Source of the DNA: Streptomyces violaceusniger Tu 4113
GTDB taxonomy: Bacteria; Actinomycetota; Actinomycetes; Streptomycetales; Streptomycetaceae
Direction: 5' to 3'
Length of the DNA: 64,000 nucleotides
Assembly: GCF_000147815.2 (NCBI RefSeq)
Contig: NC_015957.1
Span: 6,634,001-6,698,000, forward strand
Shown here: in pieces, positions 51,898-60,548 of the stretch
How the letters are laid out: each line of letters begins with the position of its first letter
Numbering within the stretch: position 1 is the first letter of the stretch
Notes under the pieces: model-generated
Seen by the model: only the letters and a program-made list of their open reading frames with translations
Database searches by the model: none
Told to the model about the DNA's origin: nothing
Made by a program: the position numbers and the translations under genes

Positions 51898-52542
51898 TCA
51901 GTCGGCGCGGCCGGTCGCCGCCACCGTCAGGCCCAGGCCGATCATCGCGAGGCCGCCCGCCCCGCCGATCATCGAGAGGCGGCGGTCCGAGCGGGCGAAC
52001 CAGGAGCGGGCCGCCGAGGCGCCCAGACCCCACAGGGTGTCCGTGACCAGGCCAATGGTGATCGGGACCAGGCCCAGCACCATCATCTGAACGGGAACAT
52101 GACCCACCGAGTGGTCGACGAACTGCGGTAGCACCGCCGCGAAGAAGACGATGCCCTTCGGGTTGGTGACGCCCACCAAAATGCCGTCCAGAATCGAACG
52201 CAGATCACCACGCCGCTCATGGGCCGGAGCGTCCATGTTCGCCGCCCGCATCTCCCTGCGGTGCCGGAACGCCTGCACACCCAGGTAGACGAGATACGCC
52301 GCTCCTGCCAGCTTCACGCCCATGAACAGCGCCACCGAGCTCTCCACCAGCGCGCCGAGGCCCCACGCGACGGCGATCACCAGGGCGTAGCAGCCGATCA
52401 CATTGCCGAGGACCGTCGCGAGCGCCGTGCGGCGGCCGTGTGCGAGGGCCCTGCCGACCACGAACAGCACACTCGGCCCCGGGATCACGATCACCAAGAG
52501 CGACATCGCCGCGAACGTGAGAACACTCTCCGTGGACACCAC
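51898..52542 (-). CDS. LysE-family amino-acid/homoserine exporter
   Basis: A RhtB/LysE-type exporter of about 214 residues with six helices. The signature VIVIPGPSVLFVVGRALAHG is in the first helix pair, and NPKGIVFFAAVLPQFVD in the third region. It exports amino acids or their derivatives. GTG 52542 has AGGAGG ten bases upstream; the tandem GTG 52539 is less well spaced. It is separate from the formate dehydrogenase gene downstream. Confidence 0.9.
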   Translation of the reverse strand: MVSTESVLTFAAMSLLVIVIPGPSVLFVVGRALAHGRRTALATVLGNVIGCYALVIAVAWGLGALVESSVALFMGVKLAGAAYLVYLGVQAFRHRREMRAANMDAPAHERRGDLRSILDGILVGVTNPKGIVFFAAVLPQFVDHSVGHVPVQMMVLGLVPITIGLVTDTLWGLGASAARSWFARSDRRLSMIGGAGGLAMIGLGLTVAATGRAD

Positions 52543-52641
52543 GTGTCCGCCACCTCCTGAATCGCTCCGTCCAGGGGACATCCAAGCAGATGGCGGAACG
52601 TCCGCTCCAGCCTCAGGCACCTGCGGACAGTGGCCCCTCCT

Positions 52642-53802
52642 TTACTTGGTCACGGAGTAGGAGTGCGCGCCGGTTCCGGCGAGTGCTCCCCCGTCGACGA
52701 TCAGGTATTCGTCGCGGATGGGCCGTCCCGCGAGCCAGGACTCCAGGATCTCGCGGGTGCCGGCCGCGTAACGGGCCTGCGCGGACAGGGTGGAGCCGGA
52801 GATGTGCGGGGTCATGCCATGGTGCGGCATGGTGCGCCAGGGGTGGTCGGCGGGGGCCGGCTGCGGGTACCAGACGTCGCCCGCGTAGCCCGCCAGTTGG
52901 CCGCTGCGCAGGGCACGGTCGACGGCGTCCCGGTCCACGATGCGGGCCCGGGCCGTGTTGATCAGGTAGGCGCCGCGCTTCATCGTGGCGAGCAGTTCGT
53001 CCCCGAACAGGCCCTCCGTCTCGGGGTGCAGCGGCGCGTTGATGGTGACGACGTCGCAGTGCGGTGCCATGTCGGCCGCGCTCTTGTGAAAGGTCAGGCC
53101 CAGCTCCTCCTCGATCTCCCGGGGCAGCCGCCGCCGGTCGGTGTAGTGCAACCTGACGTCGAAGGGGGCGAGGCGGCGCAGTACGGCCAGCCCGATGCGG
53201 CCGGCGGCGACCGTGCCGACGTGCATGCCTTCCAGGTCGTACGAACGGGCCACGCAGTCCGCGATGTTCCACCCGCCGTCCAGGACCACCTGGTGGGAGG
53301 GCAGGTAGTTCCGCACCAGGGACAGGGTCATCATCACCACGTGCTCGGCGACGCTGATGCTGTTGGAGTACGTCACCTCGGCGACCGTCACCCCGTGCGC
53401 GATCGCCGCGTCGAGGTCGACGTGGTCGGAGCCGATTCCCGCGGTGATCGCGAGCTTCAGGTTCTCGGCGACGGCGATGCGCTCGGGCGTCAGGTACGCC
53501 GGCCAGAACGGCTGCGAGATGACGACGTCCGCATCGGGCAGCTCGCGGTCGAACACAGAGCCGTCGCCGTCCTTGTCGGAGGTGACGACGAGGGTGTGCC
53601 CGGCCTTCTCCAGGAAGCCGCGCAGGCCGAGTTCGCCGGAGACGCTGCCGAGCAACCGGCCCGGTGCGAAGTCGACGGCTTCGGGGGTCGGGGTGGTCTG
53701 GCCCCCGGGGTAGTGGTCGATCGTCGGAAGGTCGTCGCGAGCGTACGTGGTGGGGTTTCCGTCGGTGGGGTCGTCGTACAGGACGCAGAGCACCTTGGCC
53801 AT
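52642..53802 (-). CDS. fdh: NAD-dependent formate dehydrogenase
   Basis: A D-2-hydroxyacid-dehydrogenase-fold enzyme of about 386 residues that oxidises formate to CO2 with NAD+. Diagnostic parts are FWPAYLTPERI, the coenzyme loop GTVAAGRIGLAVLRRLAPFD followed by LHYTDRRR (NAD-type), the catalytic Arg in INTARARIVDRDAV (NTARG is usual) and the catalytic His in MTPHISGSTLSAQARYAAGT. ATG 53802 has GAGGAG seven bases upstream. The LysR gene lies just upstream on the same strand, with a dyad between them. Confidence 0.93.
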   Translation of the reverse strand: MAKVLCVLYDDPTDGNPTTYARDDLPTIDHYPGGQTTPTPEAVDFAPGRLLGSVSGELGLRGFLEKAGHTLVVTSDKDGDGSVFDRELPDADVVISQPFWPAYLTPERIAVAENLKLAITAGIGSDHVDLDAAIAHGVTVAEVTYSNSISVAEHVVMMTLSLVRNYLPSHQVVLDGGWNIADCVARSYDLEGMHVGTVAAGRIGLAVLRRLAPFDVRLHYTDRRRLPREIEEELGLTFHKSAADMAPHCDVVTINAPLHPETEGLFGDELLATMKRGAYLINTARARIVDRDAVDRALRSGQLAGYAGDVWYPQPAPADHPWRTMPHHGMTPHISGSTLSAQARYAAGTREILESWLAGRPIRDEYLIVDGGALAGTGAHSYSVTK

Positions 53803-53872
53803 GTCGCGGCTCCTCAACTGCGGTGTGGGCAGGTGCGGTTCACGATCCTCGTGGCCGAACGCCCTGGTCAAA

Positions 53873-53896
53873 GCGAATCTCGCTATGCTCGTATAG
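53873..53896. promoter_or_regulatory. Dyad symmetry before the formate dehydrogenase gene
   Basis: Two adjacent inverted repeats: GCGA-ATC-TCGC (53873-53883) and CTAT-GCTCGT-ATAG (53883-53896). The second has the T/A-flanked spacing of LysR-type boxes. It is a candidate binding site for the LysR protein encoded at 53904. Confidence 0.45.
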
Positions 53897-53903
53897 TCGG
53901 CGG

Positions 53904-54839
53904 CTATCGCTCGTGTCCGTTGAGGTAGGTGTGCAGGCGCTCGTCCAGCGCCTGCCGTACGTCGGCCTCCCGGGCCACCGTCAGCAGCGCCCCGGCGAGG
54001 ACGGAGGGCGGGTCGTCGGGGCCGGTGACCAGCCCGACTCGCGGCCCGTGTACGGGCCCCTCCAGGGGCACCACCCGCATGCCCTCCGGTACGCCGAACA
54101 GGTGCAGCCACGCATGCGAGATCACGCTGGACCAGCGGCCGCCGGGCAGGTGGGCGTACAGCCCGGCGACGCTGTCCGACTCGATGGCGGGCGTGACGGT
54201 GGCGCCGTCGGCGGCGAAGCACTCGTCCATGATGCGGCGGTTGCGCATCCGCGGGCCGAGCAGGCACAGGGGAAGGTCGGCCGCCTGCGCCCAGCGGGCC
54301 GTGGCCGCGGTGGCGAGCAAGCCGTCGACGGGTGTGAGGAGGACGTACCGCTCCTCGTACAGCGGGAGCCGGCGCAGGCCGCCCAGGGAGTCGTCGTCGA
54401 GGTAGGTCATCGCCGCGTCCAGTTCGAACTCGGCCAGCCCATGCGTGATGTCGACCGAGGACAGTGACTCGATGCTCGCCCGGGCCCTCGGGTGGCTCTC
54501 GCAGAAGGGGCTGGTGAGGAGGGAGGCGGCGGGCATCGCGGTAGGGATCACTCCCAGGCGGAGCGTCCCGGTCAGGCCGTCGCCCAGCGCAGAGAGTTCC
54601 TGCCGCAGCCCGTCCCGTTCGGCGAGGATGCGGTGTGCCCACGCCAGCACCACCTCGCCCTCCGGGGTGAGCCCCTCGTACCGTCGTCCCCTGCGCACGA
54701 TCGGTACACCCAGTTCGTGTTCAAGGCGGCGGATGGCGGCGGACAGCGACGGCTGGGAGACATAGCAGGCGGCCGCCGCGCGGACGAAGTGGCGCTCGCG
54801 GGCGAGGGCGACCAGGTACTCCAGTTGGCGCAGCTGCAT
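53904..54839 (-). CDS. LysR-family transcriptional regulator
   Basis: A regulator of about 311 residues. The N-terminal winged helix is typical (MQLRQLEYLVALARERHFVR, then CYVSQPSLSAAIRRLEHELG). The effector domain covers about residues 90-295. ATG 54839 has GGAGG upstream; the open frame to 54956 is not protein-like. It lies directly upstream of the formate dehydrogenase gene with an operator-like dyad between, and probably activates it in response to formate or a one-carbon metabolite (inference). Confidence 0.9.
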   Translation of the reverse strand: MQLRQLEYLVALARERHFVRAAAACYVSQPSLSAAIRRLEHELGVPIVRRGRRYEGLTPEGEVVLAWAHRILAERDGLRQELSALGDGLTGTLRLGVIPTAMPAASLLTSPFCESHPRARASIESLSSVDITHGLAEFELDAAMTYLDDDSLGGLRRLPLYEERYVLLTPVDGLLATAATARWAQAADLPLCLLGPRMRNRRIMDECFAADGATVTPAIESDSVAGLYAHLPGGRWSSVISHAWLHLFGVPEGMRVVPLEGPVHGPRVGLVTGPDDPPSVLAGALLTVAREADVRQALDERLHTYLNGHER

Positions 54840-55048
54840 GCGTGACCTCCACAACGCGTCCCTGGGTGCGGGTGTGCCGACGTACAGCATCGGACAGGCC
54901 CGCGGGTGTGCGCGAGGTGGTCGACGAGTGGGGAGTTCGGAGTCCCTCACCAGCACGCGGCCGGGACCCGTAAAAAGGGGCCCCGGCCGGTGAATCGGAC
55001 GACCTTCGAGGCGGGTCCGGCTAGTGACGATGACCCGAACGAAGCTGC

Positions 55049-55951
55049 TTACGACCGAGCGCTGGACGCGGGCGCGTTGAGGTTCTCGTGGACCGCGCGG
55101 GCAATGCCCTCGATGTTGGCGATGCCATCGTCCATCGTGGCGTTGTCCTGCGAGAGCACCGTGATCGTGTAGTCGTGGTCGCCGCCGGTGAAGGCGCCGA
55201 GGCTGTGCACCCGCCAGCCGTTCGTGGCCCGCTCCAGCCAGCCGTTCTTCACATGCACCTGGGCGTCGCTCGGCGCGCCGGCCGGGGTGCCCCAGCGCTG
55301 CGAGGGGATGACCTCGCCCGTCAGCTTCAGGATGTAGGCACGGGAGTCATCGCTGAGCACCGGGTTGGTGTGGGTCACCAGTTGGAGGAGCTTTTCCTCG
55401 TCGTTCGCGGTGATCTGGGTGAGCCCCCAGTGACCCTCGCTGTCGAGGGTGGTGTTGGCCATTCCCGCGGCCTGCAGGAACCCGTTGATCTTGTCGGCCC
55501 CGAGCTGCTTCCACAGCGCGGTGGTGGCGTCGTTGTCGGACTCCGTGATCATGGCGGTGGCGTGATCCTTCTCCTCCTGCGTCAGGGCGCGATCGTCCTT
55601 CTGCGCGTCCCACAGCAGGGTGCTGAGCACGGTCACCTTGACCGTGCTCGCGGAGTCGAAGTGCCGGTCCGCATCCAGAGTGCAGGTGGTGTTCGTGGTG
55701 CGGTCGTGGAGGCTGATCGCCGTGGTGGCGGCGGAGCCGTCCAGTGCCGAGTTGATGTCCTCGGAGAGCTTGTCGGCGAGTTCCGGCCGGTCCGAGGTGC
55801 AGATCGCCGCCTGCGGGGTGGCCGCGTGAGCCGACCCCACCGAGGCGATCGTCGGCACGAGCACCCCGGCGGCCAGCGCCGCTTTTGTCGCCAGGGTGCT
55901 ACGGGAAGGCTGGGTTATTCGTCGGTGTCGACCCATGGTGGGCTTGTCCAT
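55049..55951 (-). CDS. Secreted class-A beta-lactamase-fold serine hydrolase
   Basis: A secreted protein of about 300 residues with a signal peptide (LATKAALAAGVLVPTIASVG, cut after AHA). Active-site motifs are SASTVKV (SxxK), MITESDNDATTA (SDN) and VHVKNGW, where KNG replaces KTG. The Omega-loop Glu motif (ExxLN) of true class A beta-lactamases is not visible. It may therefore be a peptidoglycan-active or other serine hydrolase rather than a resistance enzyme. Confidence 0.82.
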   Translation of the reverse strand: MDKPTMGRHRRITQPSRSTLATKAALAAGVLVPTIASVGSAHAATPQAAICTSDRPELADKLSEDINSALDGSAATTAISLHDRTTNTTCTLDADRHFDSASTVKVTVLSTLLWDAQKDDRALTQEEKDHATAMITESDNDATTALWKQLGADKINGFLQAAGMANTTLDSEGHWGLTQITANDEEKLLQLVTHTNPVLSDDSRAYILKLTGEVIPSQRWGTPAGAPSDAQVHVKNGWLERATNGWRVHSLGAFTGGDHDYTITVLSQDNATMDDGIANIEGIARAVHENLNAPASSARS

Positions 55952-56088
55952 TCGTTCGTGGGGCAGTTGGACACGCGGTGCCTGCGCTCCGTTGCGAAGA
56001 CATCCGGGTGCTCCGACCCTGGATGACGAGCCGGAGGCAGGTGAGGTTCACGAACGCGTCCGAGTCTCACAAGATCGCTCCACAATAG

Positions 56089-56119
56089 GCACCGCGCCCG
56101 GGCGGGCCGGGCGCGGTGC
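56089..56119 (-). terminator. Terminator hairpin after the alpha/beta hydrolase
   Basis: GCACCGCGCCCGG (56089-56101) pairs perfectly with CCGGGCGCGGTGC (56107-56119), loop GCGGG. It lies 79 bases beyond the hydrolase stop and before the beta-lactamase-fold gene. Confidence 0.7.
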
Positions 56120-56197
56120 GGCGGACGGGCTGGGCGGCGAAGAACATCACCGAAGAACATCGAGCGGCCCGGCTTCCACGGCCCACTCGGGCCCCGG

Positions 56198-56998
56198 TCA
56201 GCGCTGAATGGCCGTGAGGAAGTCGCCGAGGGCTCGCGCGACGGCGCCGGGGGCTTCCGCGGGGAGCAGGTGGCCGGCGTCCGGGACGGTCGTCAGGGTC
56301 GCGTGCGGGATGTGAGGCAGGAGGTGTTCGCGCAGGATGTGCGGCGGCTCGACCACGTCGTTCTCCGCGGCCAGCACCGTCACCCGGACCTCGATACGCC
56401 GTGCGGCATCGGTGATGTCCCGCGCGATGCCGTGCAGGGGCCACTCCTGCCGGGCCTCGGTACCGGAGGCGAGGCTGTCGCGCTCCGCGGTGGCCCGCAC
56501 CGTCTCGGGCAGCGGTGTGGCGGTCAGGACATGGTCGAGTGCGTGCGCCACCGTCTCGGCCGAGTCGTAGGCGTGTGACAGGCCCTGCCGGTACTCCTCG
56601 GTCAGCATGGCCGGCGGCTGGGGCGGCGCGGGCGCGACGAGCACCAGACCGGCCAGGCCGGCCGGTCGGCGGGCCGCGACGAGCTGGCTCGCCTTGCCGC
56701 CCATCGAGTGGCCGACGAGGACGAACGGCCCCGACACGCGCGCCTCGATCACACGGACGAGATCTTCGGCGAGCTGGTCGAGGTGATAAGGGCCGGGCAG
56801 CGCCCGCGAGGTGCCCCAGCCGCGCTGGTCGAAGCGGACCGTAGCCTGCCCGGGCGGCAGGTGGCCGATCACACCGTTCCAGGTGTCGGCGGAGCCGCCC
56901 CAGTAGTGGGCGAACACCAGCGCCGGACCGGCATCGCCCCCGACTCGCACATCGAGCGACCCGCCCGCCACGGGAACTCTCATTGTCATTTCCATCAT
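56198..56998 (-). CDS. Alpha/beta hydrolase
   Basis: A hydrolase of about 266 residues. The oxyanion strand is ALVFAHYWGGSADTWNG, the nucleophile elbow VLVGHSMGGKAS, the acid in VTVLAAENDVVEPP and the base His in VPDAGHLLPAEAP. ATG 56998 has AAAGG seven bases upstream; the longer frame to 57610 runs under the AraC gene and is rejected. It is divergent from that AraC regulator, which probably controls it. Substrate unknown; an ester or lactone is likely. Confidence 0.87.
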   Translation of the reverse strand: MMEMTMRVPVAGGSLDVRVGGDAGPALVFAHYWGGSADTWNGVIGHLPPGQATVRFDQRGWGTSRALPGPYHLDQLAEDLVRVIEARVSGPFVLVGHSMGGKASQLVAARRPAGLAGLVLVAPAPPQPPAMLTEEYRQGLSHAYDSAETVAHALDHVLTATPLPETVRATAERDSLASGTEARQEWPLHGIARDITDAARRIEVRVTVLAAENDVVEPPHILREHLLPHIPHATLTTVPDAGHLLPAEAPGAVARALGDFLTAIQR

Positions 56999-57118
56999 CT
57001 TCGCGCCTTTCCTGTCGGCCACGGAAGGCGACTCCGTCGTCCTGCCGCAGCTCTGAACCAGTAACCTGACCTGCCGATCAGGCTCGGAGTCGACCGTAGG
57101 CGAGGAGGTGTCCACTCC

Positions 57119-58027
57119 TTGGCGGAAAGGAACACGTTCATTGTGGAAAACGGACACAGTGCGGTGCGGCAACTGCGCTACCTGCCTGCCGTGGGATCGG
57201 CGTACGGGGTGGAGGTCCTCGATTTCGCGGCGCTGCGTTCGATGGACACCCAGCGCCGTCGTACCCAGCCGCAACGCCCCGACTTCCATGTGTTCGCTCT
57301 GGTCGGCTCCGGAACCGGCAGCCATGAAGCGGACTTCCACAACTACCGGCTGGGGGAAGGCAGCGCCGTGTGGATCCGGCCGGGCATGGTGCACCGCTGG
57401 AGCGATATCGACGCCTGTGACGGCCCGCTGATCCTCTTCCGGCCCGGTTTCCTTTCCGGCTTCACAGCGTCGGAGGCCACGGCGCCGGCGTGCTGGCACC
57501 TGGACCAGCAGCGTCTGTCCCTCGCCCTGCTCGCGGCCGAACATCTCGGCCACGAGCACAGCACGGCAGTGCACACACCACGCCTGGCATCCCCCGCCCT
57601 GCTGTCCCACCTGCTGGCGGCGCTGATCCTGCGCGCGCTCCCCGACACACCGCCCTCAGCCGGCGCGGCAAGCCCCGGCAGCCGACCTGCCGAAGTGTTC
57701 CGTGCCTATCGGGCCGCTGTCGAAGAGCGCTTCACCGACTGGCACCATGTGGCCGACTACGCGCGGGCATTGGGCTACGACGTACGCACCCTCACCCGGA
57801 CAACGCGTGCCGCCACTGGCACGGGCGCCAAGACCTTCCTCGACCAGCGCATCCTGCTGGAGGCGAAACGGCTCCTCGCCCACACCGACCTGCCGGTGAG
57901 CGGCTGCGCCCGACGCCTCGGCTTCCGGGACGTCGGCAACTTCACCACGTTCTTCCGGCGCCAGACCGGCGTGCCCCCCGCCGCGTGGCGCGCCGCATAC
58001 AGCACCGTCGGCACACGCGGCGTCTGA
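57119..58027 (+). CDS. AraC-family transcriptional regulator
   Basis: A regulator of about 302 residues. The N-terminal cupin-like sensor has HVFALVGSGTGSHEADFHNY and IRPGMVHRWSDID. The C-terminal pair of HTH motifs covers about residues 205-300 (VADYARALGYDVRTLTRTTR; ending FRDVGNFTTFFRRQTGVPPA). TTG 57119 follows GAGGAGG; GTG 57143 is a possible alternative. It is divergent from the alpha/beta hydrolase gene and probably its activator. Confidence 0.88.
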   Translation: MAERNTFIVENGHSAVRQLRYLPAVGSAYGVEVLDFAALRSMDTQRRRTQPQRPDFHVFALVGSGTGSHEADFHNYRLGEGSAVWIRPGMVHRWSDIDACDGPLILFRPGFLSGFTASEATAPACWHLDQQRLSLALLAAEHLGHEHSTAVHTPRLASPALLSHLLAALILRALPDTPPSAGAASPGSRPAEVFRAYRAAVEERFTDWHHVADYARALGYDVRTLTRTTRAATGTGAKTFLDQRILLEAKRLLAHTDLPVSGCARRLGFRDVGNFTTFFRRQTGVPPAAWRAAYSTVGTRGV

Positions 58028-58056
58028 CTCGCCCTCAGCGCCCGGGGCCTGGAGAG

Positions 58057-58096
58057 TCACTGCTGCGGGGGCAGGTTCACTGTTGCGGGGGCAGGT
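58057..58096. repeat. 20-bp tandem duplication over the TetR stop codon
   Basis: TCACTGCTGCGGGGGCAGGT (58057-58076) and TCACTGTTGCGGGGGCAGGT (58077-58096) differ at one base. The second contains the end and stop of the TetR gene (HLPPQQ, TGA on the minus strand). Confidence 0.85.
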
Positions 58097-58727
58097 GCCG
58101 CAGTCCGTTCTCCAGCAGGGCGAAGGCGTGTTCCGTGTCGGCCACCGCACCCGCGTAGCGCTCGTCGGCCGGCTCCCCGTACGCCAGGCGCTCGGCGTTG
58201 TCCTGCGCCAACGCCCAGTGGACCGCGACGATTTGGACGGCGGCGAGCCGCGCGGTGACTTCCGGAGTGTCCGCCGTTTCCCGCAGTGCCTCGGTCAGTG
58301 CGTGCTCGGCGCCGGTCTTGAACCGTGCCATCCGGGCTACCAGCGAGGGCGCGTCGAGGATCATGCGGTGGAGCCTGCGCGCCGCGGGATGGTCGTTGAG
58401 CCCGGTGATCGGATCCCGGTCGCGCAGCCCCTTGAGGAAGTGCTCGCGCAGTGCGGTCAGCGGGGCGGTGCCGGGCGGGCGGGCCCGTACGACGCGTGCG
58501 GATTCGGTCTCGTGGTCGGCCAGGCGGTGCACCACGAGGTCTTCCTTCGTCGGGAAGTAGGCGAAGAGGGTCCGCTTGGACACCTCGGCCGCCTCGGCCA
58601 CCTGGGCCACCGAGACCTGGTTGAAGCCGTGTTCGAGAAACAGCGTGATCGCCGCGTCGGAGATCGCCGCGTGGGTCCGCTGCTTCTTTCGCTCCCGTAG
58701 CCCTGGCTTGCCGTCCACGAGGTCCAC
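58077..58727 (-). CDS. TetR-family transcriptional regulator
   Basis: A regulator of about 216 residues. The HTH is AISDAAITLFLEHGFNQVSV followed by AQVAEAAEVSKRTLFAYFPT. The C-terminal ligand domain is helical and variable. GTG 58727 is chosen; GTG 58718 is possible, and the frame to 59222 overlaps the divergent monooxygenase. It shares an AT-rich 83-base promoter region with that gene and is probably its repressor. Confidence 0.9.
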   Translation of the reverse strand: MDLVDGKPGLRERKKQRTHAAISDAAITLFLEHGFNQVSVAQVAEAAEVSKRTLFAYFPTKEDLVVHRLADHETESARVVRARPPGTAPLTALREHFLKGLRDRDPITGLNDHPAARRLHRMILDAPSLVARMARFKTGAEHALTEALRETADTPEVTARLAAVQIVAVHWALAQDNAERLAYGEPADERYAGAVADTEHAFALLENGLRHLPPQQ

Positions 58728-58810
58728 CCTAACAGAAAACTGCCCCTGGTGAATTTCTGCACTTGGTATATATTTACTCCGAGTGAGCTGAGCGGGAGCG
58801 GTGAGATGAG
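58728..58810. promoter_or_regulatory. Divergent AT-rich promoter region (TetR / monooxygenase)
   Basis: The 83-base gap holds the most AT-rich stretch of this part of the window (GGTATATATTTACTCC, about 58765-58780), flanked by ACTT and GAGT. It offers -10-like boxes on both strands. A clear perfect palindrome is not present. Confidence 0.5.
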
Positions 58811-60319
58811 ATGGAGTTGACGGTGTTGACGGAGAACACGACCGAGGTCGTTGTCGCGGGCGCGGGCCCGACCGGACTGATGCTGGCCTACGAACTGGCG
58901 CTGGCCGGGGTCGAGACCCTGGTGCTGGAGAAGCTGCCCCAGCGGATCGAGCAGGTGAAGGGCGGCTCGATTCAGCCCCGCACCGCCGAGCTGCTGGAGT
59001 CCCGCGGCCTGCTGGAGCCGCTGCTGCGGCGGGCCATTGCGCGCGATCCGGTGGGCGGCAGTTTCGGGGCCCTGCCCGTGCCCTTGGACTGCGCCCCGTG
59101 GCGGACCGAGCACCCCTTCCCGATCGGGGTCCCTCAGTGGGAGATCGAGGAGGTGCTCGAAGAGCGGGCGACCGCCGCCGGCGCGCGGGTGCTGCGCGGC
59201 ACCGCCGTCTCAGGGGTCGCACAGGACGACGCCGGTGTGGTCGTCACGGCGGACGGCCTGCGGGCGCGGGCTCACTACCTGGTGGCGTGCGACGGCGGCC
59301 ACAGTACGGTGCGCAAACTGCTCGGGCTGCCGTTTCCCGGCAGGGCCGGAACGCATCCGGCGGTGCTGGCCGATATCCGTCTGTCCGCCGTTTCCTCGCT
59401 GGTGCCGCGGCAGATGGGACTGATGAGCACCCTGACCCGCCATGCGCGCGGCTACTGGTCCATGCTGGTCCCGCTCGGCGGCGACCGGTACCGGTTCACC
59501 TTCGGGCACATGGACCAGGCGGACACCGCCCGCGACACCTCCGTCACCCACGAGGAGATCGCGACCGCGCTGGAGGCCGTGTACGGCCCTGAGACCACCC
59601 TCGGCGCCGTGGACAACTCCTCGCGGTTCTCCGACGCCACGCGACAACTGGAGCACTATCGCACGGGCCGTGTCCTGTTCGCCGGGGACGCCGCGCATAT
59701 CCACCCCCCACTGGGCGCCCAGGGCCTCAACCTCGGCGTACAGGACGCGCTGAACCTCGGGTGGAAACTGGCCGCGGTCCTCCAGGACCGGGCGCCGAGC
59801 GGCTTGCTGGACAGTTACCACGCCGAACGGCATCCGGTCGCGGCACAGGTCCTGCATCACACGTCGGCGCAGCGCGTCCTGGCGATTCCGAACCCGAGCG
59901 AGGACGTGGCCGCCCTGCGCGACATCTTCACCGACCTGCTGCGCCTGCCCGACACCAACCGCCATCTCGCGGGGCTGATGTCCGGCCTCTCGCTGCGCTA
60001 CGACCTGCCCGGGGATCACCCGCTCACCGGACAGCGCATGCCGGACGCCGACCTGGTGACCGAAACGGGCACCACCCGGCTGTCGACGCTGTTCGGCTCC
60101 GGGCACGCCGTCCTGCTCGACCTGGCCGGAGCCGTCCCGGCCGACCTCCCGCTCCCGCCACGAGTCGACCTCGTCCGCGCCACATGCGCCGACGATATGG
60201 GCGCCGCCGCCCTGCTCATCCGTCCCGACGGCTATGTCTGCTGGGCTACGGACACCTCCGCCGCCTGCGGCGACACCCTGCCGGCCGCGCTCACCGGCGA
60301 CCTCGCGAGTGTGCGCTGA
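58811..60319 (+). CDS. FAD-dependent aromatic-ring monooxygenase
   Basis: A group A flavin hydroxylase of 502 residues, of the kind that tailors polyketides and phenols. FAD motifs are VVVAGAGPTGLMLAYELALA at the N-terminus, YLVACDGGHSTVRK (DG motif) near 155 and FAGDAAHIHPPLGAQGLN near 290. The C-terminal ~120 residues form the thioredoxin-like domain of this group. ATG 58811 is kept; GTG 58823 has a better spaced GGAG. Divergent from TetR. Together with the nearby synthase it probably belongs to a secondary-metabolite cluster (inference). Confidence 0.9.
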   Translation: MELTVLTENTTEVVVAGAGPTGLMLAYELALAGVETLVLEKLPQRIEQVKGGSIQPRTAELLESRGLLEPLLRRAIARDPVGGSFGALPVPLDCAPWRTEHPFPIGVPQWEIEEVLEERATAAGARVLRGTAVSGVAQDDAGVVVTADGLRARAHYLVACDGGHSTVRKLLGLPFPGRAGTHPAVLADIRLSAVSSLVPRQMGLMSTLTRHARGYWSMLVPLGGDRYRFTFGHMDQADTARDTSVTHEEIATALEAVYGPETTLGAVDNSSRFSDATRQLEHYRTGRVLFAGDAAHIHPPLGAQGLNLGVQDALNLGWKLAAVLQDRAPSGLLDSYHAERHPVAAQVLHHTSAQRVLAIPNPSEDVAALRDIFTDLLRLPDTNRHLAGLMSGLSLRYDLPGDHPLTGQRMPDADLVTETGTTRLSTLFGSGHAVLLDLAGAVPADLPLPPRVDLVRATCADDMGAAALLIRPDGYVCWATDTSAACGDTLPAALTGDLASVR

Positions 60320-60340
60320 GCCGGGTGACAAGGAGGACGT

Positions 60341-60480
60341 CTACGCGAAGGCCCTCAGAGTGTCCTCGCCGTCGGTCCACCAGACGCCGAGCCGTTGGCG
60401 GACCAGGAGCCAGCCGTCCGGGCCCCGGCGGAAATCCCCGTCGTAGGGGCCGCCCATGGAGTAGGGAGAGTAGGTGCTCC
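60341..60480 (-). pseudogene. C-terminal remnant of a SnoaL-like (NTF2-fold) protein
   Basis: A minus-strand frame ending at TAG 60341-60343 reads STYSPYSMGGPYDGDFRRGP, then DGWLLVRQRLGVWWTDGEDT. This matches the last strands of SnoaL_4/NTF2-like proteins. There is no start and the N-terminal part is absent. Confidence 0.55.
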
Positions 60481-60548
60481 CGGGTGCGCACCGGGGGACT
60501 CATGGAGGGCAGTTGGGCAACGGCCAGGGGTGAGCCGACCCCGGCCGG

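Noticed and set aside
55952..56088. Possible transposase-like or reading-frame remnant between the beta-lactamase-fold gene and the terminator
   Set aside because: No frame gave a recognisable segment, and the stretch is short.
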